NCBI RefSeq assembly: GCF_004402235.1
Contig: NZ_SOFS01000043.1
Location: 62,001 to 126,000, forward strand
DNA: 64,000 bases
Direction of reading: 5' to 3'
Source: Cryobacterium glucosi
GTDB lineage: Bacteria; Actinomycetota; Actinomycetes; Actinomycetales; Microbacteriaceae
The translations under genes were made by a program, and so were the position numbers. Of the stretch, positions 43,978 through 51,677 are shown piece after piece; positions within the stretch are counted from its first letter, which is position 1, and each line of letters opens with the position of its first letter. The notes under the pieces are model-generated. The model made no database searches and had not been told where the DNA came from. It worked only from the letters and a program-made list of their open reading frames with translations.

Positions 43978-44934
43978 ATGCCAACCGCGTGGTCCCCGTC
44001 CTCCCCCAACCGTGTCGTCCATGCAGACAACCTCGAAATCCTGCCTGCCCTTCCCGACGGGGCGTTCACGCTGATCTATCTCGACCCGCCCTTTAATACC
44101 GGTCGCAAGCAGAATCGGCGCACGACCACTTCGGTGCGAGTGGCTGCGGTGACCGGGTCTGTCCCTGACCCGGCATCGGCGGACGCCCCCCTGATTGGGG
44201 TCGCTGTGTCTTCGCCGCGAGCGGGCGGTTTGGCGGCCGCCGGCACCATCACGGGGTTCAAGGGGCAGCTCTACGAGCGGATCAAGGGCGACCTGCTCGG
44301 CTACGACGACCAGTTCGAGGACTACTGGGCCTTCCTCGAACCCAGGCTGATCGAGGCCTGGCGACTCCTCGCCGAAGACGGCACGCTCTACCTGCACCTC
44401 GACTACCGCGAGGCGCACTACGCCAAGGTCCTCCTCGACGCGCTCTTCGGCCGCGACTGCTTCCTCAACGAACTGATCTGGGCATACGACTACGGCGCGA
44501 AGTCCAAGAACCGCTGGCCGACCAAGCACGACACGATCCTCGTCTACGTGAAGAACCCGCAGCACTACTACTTCGACTCGACGACGGTCGACCGCGAGCC
44601 CTACATGGCCCCCGGCCTCGTCACGCCGGAGAAGGTCGCGCGCGGCAAGCTGCCCACGGATGTCTGGTGGCACACGATCGTGTCGCCGACGGGCAAGGAG
44701 AAGACCGGTTACCCCACGCAGAAGCCGGTCGGCATCCTGCGGCGGATGATCCAGGCCTCGAGTCGCGAGGGCGACTGGGTGCTCGACTTCTTCGCGGGCA
44801 GCGGCACGACGGGTGCCGTCGCCGAGTCCCTCGGCCGCCGCTTCCTGCTCGTCGACCAGAACCCGGAGTCGATCCAGGTGATGCGCACCCGGTTCGCGGC
44901 CCTTCCAGAGGTCGAATTCCTCGACGCGTCCTGA
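43978..44934 (+). CDS. Beta-class DNA methyltransferase (orphan, probably N6-adenine)
   Basis: 318 residues. Catalytic motif IV LIYLDPPFNTG (about 34-43) comes before the AdoMet motif I VLDFFAGSGTTGAVAE (about 262), the beta-class order; DPPF suggests adenine-N6 methylation. No restriction endonuclease or specificity gene is adjacent. The stretch right after motif IV (about 50-95) is Ala/Val/Pro-rich and looks like an insertion, while the rest (LLGYDDQFEDYWAFLEPRLIEAWRLL, GTLYLHLDYREAHYAKVLLD, TDVWWHTIVSPTGKEKTGYPTQKP) is strongly patterned. Target sequence unknown. Confidence 0.88.
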   Translation: MPTAWSPSSPNRVVHADNLEILPALPDGAFTLIYLDPPFNTGRKQNRRTTTSVRVAAVTGSVPDPASADAPLIGVAVSSPRAGGLAAAGTITGFKGQLYERIKGDLLGYDDQFEDYWAFLEPRLIEAWRLLAEDGTLYLHLDYREAHYAKVLLDALFGRDCFLNELIWAYDYGAKSKNRWPTKHDTILVYVKNPQHYYFDSTTVDREPYMAPGLVTPEKVARGKLPTDVWWHTIVSPTGKEKTGYPTQKPVGILRRMIQASSREGDWVLDFFAGSGTTGAVAESLGRRFLLVDQNPESIQVMRTRFAALPEVEFLDAS

Positions 44935-44961
44935 TTCCGGGCCGTCTGGGAGACTGGACGG

Positions 44962-45885
44962 ATGAGACTCCGCATCTTCACAGAACCCCAGCAGGGCGCC
45001 AGCTACGACGACATCCTCGCGGTCGCGCAGGCCACAGAGGCGCTCGGGTTCGATGCGTTCTTCCGCTCAGACCACTACATGGTCATGGGCGACGGCGGCG
45101 GGCTGCCCGGACCGACGGATGCCTGGACGACCCTCGCCGGACTCGCCCGCGAGACCAGCCGCATCCGCCTGGGCACCCTCGTCTCCTCGGTGACCTACCG
45201 GGCGCCGGGGATCCTCGCGATCCAGGTCGCCCAGGTCGACCAGATGTCGGGAGGCCGGGTCGAGCTCGGGCTCGGCACCGGCTGGTTCGAGAAGGAGCAC
45301 CTCGCCTATGGCATCCCGTTCCCGGCCAAACGCTTCGGCATGCTCGAGGAGCAGCTCGAAATCGTCACCGGGCTCTGGGAGACGCCTGTCGGCGATCGAT
45401 ATGACTTCACCGGTGAGCATTACACCCTCGTCGTTTCCCCCGCCCTCCCGAAGCCCGCCCAGCAGCGGGTTCCCGTGATCGTCGGCGGCGGCGGGGCGAA
45501 GCGCACCCCGGCCCTCGCGGCCCGCTTCGCGACCGAGTTCAACCTGCCGTTCCCCGAGTTCGCCGATATTCCCGGCAAGTTCGCCGGCGTGCGGGCGGCG
45601 TGTGCGACGATCGGGCGGGACCCGGGGGAGTTGCACTATTCCGTGGCGCTCATCGCGGTCGCCGGGCGCGATGAGTCCGAGTTCGCACGCCGGGCCGCTG
45701 CGGTCGGCCGGGAGCCCGCCGAGCTGCGCGAGCACGGCCTCGCCGGTACCGCCGCGGAGGTCGTCGACCGTCTCGGCGCCCTCGCAGAAGCCGGCGTCGA
45801 CACCGTCTACCTTCAGATCATGGACCTCGCCGACCTGGACCACCTCGACTTCATCGCCCGCGAGGTCGCACCCCGGCTTCCCTGA
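44962..45885 (+). CDS. LLM-class flavin oxidoreductase (F420-dependent type)
   Basis: 307 residues, luciferase-like barrel: YDDILAVAQATEALGFDAFFRSDHY, RIRLGTLVSSVTYRAPG, SGGRVELGLGTGWFEKEHLAYGIPFP, and VPVIVGGGGAKRTPALAARFA. This pattern is usual for actinobacterial LLM enzymes using F420 or FMN. The substrate is unknown. Confidence 0.88.
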   Translation: MRLRIFTEPQQGASYDDILAVAQATEALGFDAFFRSDHYMVMGDGGGLPGPTDAWTTLAGLARETSRIRLGTLVSSVTYRAPGILAIQVAQVDQMSGGRVELGLGTGWFEKEHLAYGIPFPAKRFGMLEEQLEIVTGLWETPVGDRYDFTGEHYTLVVSPALPKPAQQRVPVIVGGGGAKRTPALAARFATEFNLPFPEFADIPGKFAGVRAACATIGRDPGELHYSVALIAVAGRDESEFARRAAAVGREPAELREHGLAGTAAEVVDRLGALAEAGVDTVYLQIMDLADLDHLDFIAREVAPRLP

Positions 45886-45920
45886 GCGTTCGAGCGCGGC
45901 TGTGGCCGGGCGCGAAGTTC

Positions 45921-45981
45921 CGCGAGAGTACACTTTCGGCCCCTAAACCGCGGGTTTAAGGGCCACAAGTGCACTCTCGCG
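45921..45981. repeat. 61-bp palindrome C (CGCGAGAG family)
   Basis: Arms of 29 bp (45921-45949, 45953-45981) around GCG, with four mismatches. It is a near-duplicate of palindrome E (59521-59581), including the following GAGCAGG. Lies between the convergent LLM and LacI genes. Confidence 0.88.
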
Positions 45982-46018
45982 AGCAGGGGGCGGTGCGGGG
46001 CGGATGCTGCGGAGCGGG

Positions 46019-47047
46019 TCAGGCGGACTCGCGCAGCACCAGGCTGGTCGGCATGATGTTGCGGTGCGGCACGGTCTCGTCGTCCGCGAGCAGGCGCAGG
46101 AGCAGGTCCGCCATTGCGAAGCCCATCTCCTTCGAGGGCTGGCTCACGGTGGTCATCCCGATCGGCCCCGAGGTGGCTGCCGGGCTGTCGTCGTATGCGA
46201 CAACCGCGATGTCCCTCGGCACGGCCCTGCCCAGCTCGGCGAGGACGCCGAGCGCGCCGGTCGCCATCAGGTCACTCGCCACGAAGAGGGCGTCGATGTC
46301 CGGGCAGCGCTCGAGCAGGCGGCGGGTGGCCGCCGCGGCACCGGAGGCCGTGAAGTCGGCGTGCTCGACGGCATCCGTCGCGAGGCCCGCGTTCTCGAGC
46401 ACCCGGCGGAACCCGGTGAGGCGGTCGATGCCTGCCGGCATGTCGACGGGCCCGGTGATCGTGCCGATCCGGCGCCTGCCGATGTCGACAAGGTGCTGGA
46501 CGCCGCTCATGGAGCCCGCGATGTTGTCGACGTCGACGAAGTAATTGTTCGCGCCGGAGTCGTTGGTCGGGCGCCCACCGAAGACGACCGGCATCGTGGA
46601 TTCGAGGTCGGCGACGAAGTTGTCCCCGGTGTGGTGCGAGATGACGAGTGCCCCGTCGACGTTTCCCGCGCGCAGGTAACGCATGGTCTTGTGACGCGGG
46701 TCAGTGGAGGCGACCAGAAGGTTGAGCGTGTAGTCGCTCTCGTCGAGGCGCTGGGTGATGCCCTGCACGACGGCGGCGAAGTAGGGATCGCCGAAGAACT
46801 TCGTCATGTCTTCCGGCACGACGAGGGCGACAGACTGGGTCTGCCGGCTGGCAAGCGAGCGGGCAGCGCGGTTGGGCACGTAATTGAGCCGTTCGATCGC
46901 GGCCGTGACCGACACGACGACCTCCGGCCGCACCTTGGGCGACCCGTTGACGACGCGGCTCACGGTGGCGCGGGACACGCCGGCCTCGGCCGCCACCATT
47001 TCGAGCGTCGGCTGCGGCGGACGCGCGTTGCGGACTCCCGATGTCAT
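46019..47047 (-). CDS. LacI family sugar-responsive repressor (CebR-like)
   Basis: 342 residues: N-terminal helix-turn-helix TLEMVAAEAGVSRATVSRVVNG and hinge NRAARSLASRQT, then a periplasmic-binding-like domain (VALVVPEDMTKFFGDPYFAAVVQGI, ALFVASDLMATGAL). Divergent from a sugar ABC transporter, whose leader has two 14-bp palindromes of the LacI type. The similarity of these boxes to the Streptomyces/Thermobifida cellobiose box suggests a CebR-like cello-oligosaccharide sensor; that is inference. Confidence 0.9.
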   Translation of the reverse strand: MTSGVRNARPPQPTLEMVAAEAGVSRATVSRVVNGSPKVRPEVVVSVTAAIERLNYVPNRAARSLASRQTQSVALVVPEDMTKFFGDPYFAAVVQGITQRLDESDYTLNLLVASTDPRHKTMRYLRAGNVDGALVISHHTGDNFVADLESTMPVVFGGRPTNDSGANNYFVDVDNIAGSMSGVQHLVDIGRRRIGTITGPVDMPAGIDRLTGFRRVLENAGLATDAVEHADFTASGAAAATRRLLERCPDIDALFVASDLMATGALGVLAELGRAVPRDIAVVAYDDSPAATSGPIGMTTVSQPSKEMGFAMADLLLRLLADDETVPHRNIMPTSLVLRESA

Positions 47048-47161
47048 GGGGTCAGTCTATTTGGATGCGCGCAGCGCGCTGGCACACCGGAGCCGGAGCG
47101 CCGTCCCGAGGCGGGCGCGGGGCACTCCGCAGGGTCGCGGCCGAATGGGTTTCGTGTCGCC

Positions 47162-47191
47162 TTGACAAGGGATCGGTGGGTGACCTAGTGT
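47162..47191 (+). promoter_or_regulatory. Candidate promoter of the sugar ABC operon
   Basis: A perfect -35 TTGACA (47162-47167) and, after an 18-bp spacer, TAGTGT (47186-47191) as -10. The operators start 13 bp further, so a bound LacI protein would cover the start site or early transcript. The leader downstream (47318-47345) is a CA-rich run ending in AAAGGAG. Confidence 0.6.
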
Positions 47192-47203
47192 TGCGTTGAT
47201 CAG

Positions 47204-47239
47204 TGAGAGCGCTCTCATACCAAAATGAGAGCGCTCTCA
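47204..47239. promoter_or_regulatory. Two LacI-type operator palindromes
   Basis: TGAGAGCGCTCTCA is present exactly at 47204-47217 and 47226-47239, centres 22 bp apart (two helical turns). The box differs from the known CebR/CelR box TGGGAGCGCTCCCA at one base per half. They lie between the LacI gene and the sugar-binding-protein gene and probably control both. Confidence 0.9.
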
Positions 47240-47353
47240 CAACCCCGTTGGGCGGGCGCCTCTCCCTGAGAGCCACCCGCCAGGCGCCGGTCGCTTGCAA
47301 CACACATTTCTCGCATTACACACACGCACAAACACGCACACAAAGGAGTGACA

Positions 47354-48685
47354 GTGAAGTTCTCACGACGCACCAAGGTCGGGGCAGCAGTAGCCTGCGC
47401 CGCATCCTTCGCCCTCATTGCGACGGGCTGTTCATCGGCAGGAACCGGCACCTCAGCCAGTGCCGCACCGGTCGAGCTGACCGTCACGACGTTCGGCACC
47501 ATGGGCATGGATGCTCTCTACGCCCAGTACGAGGCCTCGCACCCCGGTATCACCATCAAGGCCAACAACATCGACACCGGTGGCAATGCCCAGACGGATG
47601 CCTTCACCAAGATCGCGGCAGGCAGCGGCCTCTCCGACGTTCTCGCCGTCGAGGAAGGCTGGCTGGGCGCGATTCAGAACGTCTCGAGCCAGTTCACCGA
47701 CCTCAAGGCTTACGGTGCAGACTCGGTCAAGGACCGCTGGGTTTCGTGGAAGGTCGACCAGGCCACCGACAAGGACGGTCGCATCATCGGATACGGCACG
47801 GATATCGGCCCGGAGGGCATCTGCTACAACAGCAAGGCCTTCGCAGCAGCCGGTCTCCCGACCGACCGCGCCGCAGTCGCCACCCTGCTCGGGGGCAGCG
47901 GCTCCACCTGGGACAAGTACTTCGCGGTGGGCGAGCAGTACCAGAAGGCAACCGGCAAGGCGTGGTTCGACCAGTCCGGCTTCATCTGGAACTCGATGGT
48001 CAACCAGCTCCCCGAGGGCTATTACACCAAGGACGGCAAGCTCAACGTCGAGAACAACGCAGACCTGAAGTCCGCATGGACGAAGCTCGCCGCCGCAAAC
48101 GCGGCCGGCCTCTCCGCCAAGCAGACCCAGTGGGACTGGAACAAGGGCACGTCGTTCACCGACGGCACCTTCGCAACCTTCATGTGCCCGGGCTGGATGC
48201 TCGGAGTCGTCCAGGGCCAGGTCAAGACCGCCGGCGGCGACGCCGTCGGCGCGACGGCCGGCTGGGACTTCGCCGACGTCTTCCCCGGAGGAGCCGCCAA
48301 CTGGGGCGGTTCGTTCCTGACCGTTCCGACGCAGTCCAAGCACCCGAAGGAAGCCGCTGAACTGGCCACCTGGCTGACCGACGCCAAGCAGGAAGTCGCC
48401 GAATTCCAGGCGGCAGGCGCGTTCCCGAGCGTCACGGCCGCCCAGACCGATCCTGCACTCGCTGCGGGGACCGGCATCTCGGCCTTCTTCAACGACGCAC
48501 CGATCGCATCCATCCTGAGCAAGCGCGCCGACGGCGTGAAGGCCCAGTACAAGGGACCGGATGACTCCACGATCCAGGAGAAGGTCTTCGGACCGTCCAC
48601 GATCTCCCTCGATCAGGGCGTGTCAGGCGACAAGGCCTGGTCCGACGCCATGACGCTGTTCAACCAGCTCATCGTCAACAAGTAG
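47354..48685 (+). CDS. Sugar ABC transporter, solute-binding lipoprotein
   Basis: 443 residues. Signal peptide with lipobox ALIATGCSS, so it is exported and lipid-anchored. The mature protein is a family 1 extracellular binding protein (ELTVTTFGTMGMDALYAQYEASHPGITIKANN, FMCPGWMLG). GTG at 47354 is chosen over GTG 47348 because AAAGGAG (47343-47348) is correctly spaced. First gene of a binding-protein/two-permease operon; oligosaccharide (cellobiose-like) substrate inferred from the operators only. Confidence 0.92.
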   Translation: MKFSRRTKVGAAVACAASFALIATGCSSAGTGTSASAAPVELTVTTFGTMGMDALYAQYEASHPGITIKANNIDTGGNAQTDAFTKIAAGSGLSDVLAVEEGWLGAIQNVSSQFTDLKAYGADSVKDRWVSWKVDQATDKDGRIIGYGTDIGPEGICYNSKAFAAAGLPTDRAAVATLLGGSGSTWDKYFAVGEQYQKATGKAWFDQSGFIWNSMVNQLPEGYYTKDGKLNVENNADLKSAWTKLAAANAAGLSAKQTQWDWNKGTSFTDGTFATFMCPGWMLGVVQGQVKTAGGDAVGATAGWDFADVFPGGAANWGGSFLTVPTQSKHPKEAAELATWLTDAKQEVAEFQAAGAFPSVTAAQTDPALAAGTGISAFFNDAPIASILSKRADGVKAQYKGPDDSTIQEKVFGPSTISLDQGVSGDKAWSDAMTLFNQLIVNK

Positions 48686-48769
48686 CAGCAAGCATCCGCT
48701 CGGTGGGAGTGCCCCGGTACCTGCGCCCGCAGGCGCCGGGGCACTCCCGCTCGAAGGCAGAAAGCCACC

Positions 48770-49897
48770 ATGACACTCACACGTGAACCAGAAGCCAGCA
48801 GCCCGCCGCGGCCCGACCGTACCGGTCGCAAGAGCGCCCTCACCTACAAGCACCGGCTCAGCCGCCTGGACGTGAAGCTCTCGCCCTACCTGTACATCTC
48901 GCCGTTCTTCGTGCTCTTCGGCGTCGTCGGCCTGTTCCCGCTGGTCTACACCTTCGTGGTGTCGCTCAACCACTGGAACCTGCTGAGCGGCCCGGGGGAG
49001 TGGGTCGGATTCGACAACTACGCCGCCGAACTGAACGACCCGCTGTTCTGGAACTCGCTATTCAACACGATGAGCATCTTCCTGCTCTCGAGCATCCCGC
49101 AGCTCATCGCCGCGACCTTCATCGCGGCGGTTCTCGACCAGAACCTGCGGGCCAAGACCTTCTGGCGCATGAGCGTCCTGATCCCGTACGTGGTGACTCC
49201 GGTCGCCGTCGCGCTGATCTTCTCGAACATGTTCAGCGAGCAGAACGGCATGATCAACCACCTCCTGAGCTTCGTCGGCGTCGATCCGGTGATGTGGAAG
49301 ACGGATGTCTTCCCCAGTCACATCGCGATCGCCAGCATGGTGAACTGGCGCTGGACCGGGTACAACGCCCTCATCCTCCTCGCCGCCATGCAATCGGTGC
49401 CGCGCGACATCCACGAATCGGCAGCCCTCGACGGGGCCGGATTCTTCCGCCGGTTCTTCTCGATCACGCTGCCGAGCATCCGCCCCACCATGATCTTCGT
49501 GATCATCACCGCCACCATCGGTGGCCTGCAGATCTTCACGGAGCCTCGCCTGTACGATGCGACGACCCCGACGCCGGGCGGCGCCCACCGGCAATTCCAG
49601 ACCACCGTGCTCTATCTCTGGGAGATGGCGTTCCAGCGGCAGAACTTCGGCAAGGCCTCGGCCGTCGCCTTCATCCTGTTCCTCATCATCGTGGCGTTCG
49701 GCGTCCTGAACTTCCTGATTTCTCAGCGCATCGCCACCACGGATTCCCGCACGGACGTCAAGTCTGCGAAACGGGTGCTGCGGCGCAAGGCCGCGGCCGA
49801 CCGGGAGGCTGCACTGGCGGCATCCGGAGCGGGCGAGCCCGTTGATTCCCCTCCATCCAGCACGCTCCCCACCGGCGCGAAGGAGCCCAGATCATGA
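48770..49897 (+). CDS. Sugar ABC transporter permease (MalF type)
   Basis: 375 residues, six main helices, and the ATPase-contact EAA loop HESAALDGAGFFRRFFSITLP (about 222-242). A long hydrophilic C-terminal tail (about 325-375; Ala/Arg/Ser-rich) is unusual for the family. ATGA overlap with the next permease. Second gene in the operon, 84 bp after the binding protein. Confidence 0.92.
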   Translation: MTLTREPEASSPPRPDRTGRKSALTYKHRLSRLDVKLSPYLYISPFFVLFGVVGLFPLVYTFVVSLNHWNLLSGPGEWVGFDNYAAELNDPLFWNSLFNTMSIFLLSSIPQLIAATFIAAVLDQNLRAKTFWRMSVLIPYVVTPVAVALIFSNMFSEQNGMINHLLSFVGVDPVMWKTDVFPSHIAIASMVNWRWTGYNALILLAAMQSVPRDIHESAALDGAGFFRRFFSITLPSIRPTMIFVIITATIGGLQIFTEPRLYDATTPTPGGAHRQFQTTVLYLWEMAFQRQNFGKASAVAFILFLIIVAFGVLNFLISQRIATTDSRTDVKSAKRVLRRKAAADREAALAASGAGEPVDSPPSSTLPTGAKEPRS

Positions 49898-50823
49898 CCG
49901 GCACACTCACCCCAACTCCCACCGAGCCGGTTCGGCCGGCCCGGCCCGTCAAGCTCCGCGCCGAGAAGAACCCCGCCGGGCGGATGAAGGGCCACAAGGG
50001 CCTGGGGATCGACAGACGACCCGGTTTCCTCACGTACGGCATCCTGCTCGCCCTGTTCCTCGGTGGTGCGTACCCGCTCTGGTGGTCGGTCGTCGTCGGC
50101 TCGAGCTCGTCATCCGTATTGAGCCAGGAATGGCCGCCCCTCCTCCCGGGCGGACAGTTCTGGATCAACGTCGCCGCCGTCTTCGACACGATCCCGTTCT
50201 GGCAGGCGCTGCTCAACAGCGTCGTGGTGTCGACGATCATCACGGTCTCCGTGGTCTCGTTCTCCACGCTCGCCGGCTACGCCTTTGCGAAGCTGCGCTT
50301 CCGAGGCAGCAACGGGCTGATGGTCTTCGTCGTCGGGACCATGGCGATTCCCACCCAGCTTGGGATCATCCCGTTGTTCATCCTGATGCGTCAGTTCGGC
50401 TGGACCGGTTCCGTCGGTGCCATCATCATCCCGACCCTCGTCACCGCGTTCGGCGTGTTCTTCATGCGGCAGTACCTCGTCGACGTCATCCCCGACGAGC
50501 TCATCGAGGCAGCCCGTGTCGACGGCGCGAACATGATCACGACCTTCTGGAACGTCGCGGTGCCCGCGGCACGACCGGCGATGGCGATCCTTTCGCTGTT
50601 CACCTTCATGATGGCCTGGACGGACTTCCTCTGGCCGATGATCGTGTCCCCGCAGAACCCGACACTCCAGGTCGCGCTCAGCCAGCTCCAGTCCGCCAAG
50701 TACGTGGACTATTCCGTCGTCCTCGCCGGCGCCGTGCTCGCGACGCTTCCCCTGCTGATCCTGTTCGTCCTCGCCGGCAAGCAGCTCATCTCCGGCATCA
50801 TGGCGGGCGCCGTCAAGGGCTGA
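49894..50823 (+). CDS. Sugar ABC transporter permease (MalG type)
   Basis: 309 residues, six helices, EAA loop IEAARVDGANMITTFWNVAVP (about 206-226). The start overlaps the previous stop. No nucleotide-binding subunit is encoded here; such cello-oligosaccharide systems commonly share a general MsiK-type ATPase encoded elsewhere. No glycosidase follows. Confidence 0.92.
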   Translation: MTGTLTPTPTEPVRPARPVKLRAEKNPAGRMKGHKGLGIDRRPGFLTYGILLALFLGGAYPLWWSVVVGSSSSSVLSQEWPPLLPGGQFWINVAAVFDTIPFWQALLNSVVVSTIITVSVVSFSTLAGYAFAKLRFRGSNGLMVFVVGTMAIPTQLGIIPLFILMRQFGWTGSVGAIIIPTLVTAFGVFFMRQYLVDVIPDELIEAARVDGANMITTFWNVAVPAARPAMAILSLFTFMMAWTDFLWPMIVSPQNPTLQVALSQLQSAKYVDYSVVLAGAVLATLPLLILFVLAGKQLISGIMAGAVKG

Positions 50824-50840
50824 TTCCCGCCCGATCAGAA

Positions 50841-50903
50841 ACGCGAAAGCGGGTGAATCGTCGTTCTCGAATGGTGAGAACGACGATTCACCCGCTTTCG
50901 CGT
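50841..50903. repeat. 63-bp palindrome D (CGCGAAAG variant)
   Basis: Perfect 28-bp arms (50841-50868, 50876-50903), 7-nt loop. The ends ACGCGAAAGC...GCTTTCGCGT match the family's ends but the inner core is unrelated to the others. It lies 18 bp after the permease stop in a convergent gap. Confidence 0.92.
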
Positions 50904-50916
50904 GCTACCGCCCGGG

Positions 50917-51597
50917 TCAGGCGAGGGCGGAGACCGCAGCCTGGACCGGCGTGCGGCCGGAGACCAGGTACAGCGTCTCGAGGGCGCCGGAGCCCGAGAC
51001 GATGAGCGCGGCGAGAACCGCCGCGACGTCCGCGCGGGGGATCGTGCCGCGTACCTCCGGGATACCCGGACCGGTGTGCTCGAGGGTCACGAGCCCGGCG
51101 GCCGGCTCGTCAGTGAGACCGGCCGGGCGCACGATCGTCCAGGCGAGGTCCCGGCGCACGAGATCCTCCTCCGCGGCGAGCTTGGCACGGAGGTAGGCCA
51201 CGAAGTCCGCGGGCACTCCGGCAGGCTCGGCGTCGTCGCGCACGAGGTCGGCCCCGGTCGACGAGACCTGCAGGAACCGGCGCACGCCTGCTGTCTCCGC
51301 CGCATCGGCGAGTAGAACGGATGCCCCCAGGTCGACGCTCGTCTTGCGCGCGTCGCCGCTGCCCCCGCCTGCGCCTGCGGCGAAGACGGCCACGTCGGCC
51401 CCGGACAGAACCTCCGCGAGCTCGGCGGGAGTCGTTGCCTCGAGATCGAGCACGACCGGGGTCGCGCCGTCGGTGCGGAGGTCGTCCGCCTGGTTCGGGT
51501 TCCGGATCAGTCCGATCACCTCGTGGCCGTCAGCCGTGAGGTCCCGGGTCAGAAGCCGGGCGATCTTTCCGTGTCCACCTGCAATTACAATACGCAT
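50917..51597 (-). CDS. NAD(P)-binding, NmrA/YwnB-like atypical SDR protein
   Basis: 226 residues: RIVIAGGHGKIARLLTRDL (GxxGxxG-like), VAVFAAGAGGG, LQVSSTGAD, LAWTIVRPAGLTDEPAAG. This matches NAD(P)H-binding atypical short-chain dehydrogenases lacking a standard YxxxK. Activity unknown. Confidence 0.87.
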   Translation of the reverse strand: MRIVIAGGHGKIARLLTRDLTADGHEVIGLIRNPNQADDLRTDGATPVVLDLEATTPAELAEVLSGADVAVFAAGAGGGSGDARKTSVDLGASVLLADAAETAGVRRFLQVSSTGADLVRDDAEPAGVPADFVAYLRAKLAAEEDLVRRDLAWTIVRPAGLTDEPAAGLVTLEHTGPGIPEVRGTIPRADVAAVLAALIVSGSGALETLYLVSGRTPVQAAVSALA

Positions 51598-51677
51598 CTC
51601 AAGGACAACGCCGCCGGGCGCTCCCGAATTCCCGCGCCCGGCATCCGCCCGCCAACCGCCCGTGTCGGGCGCCCGTG

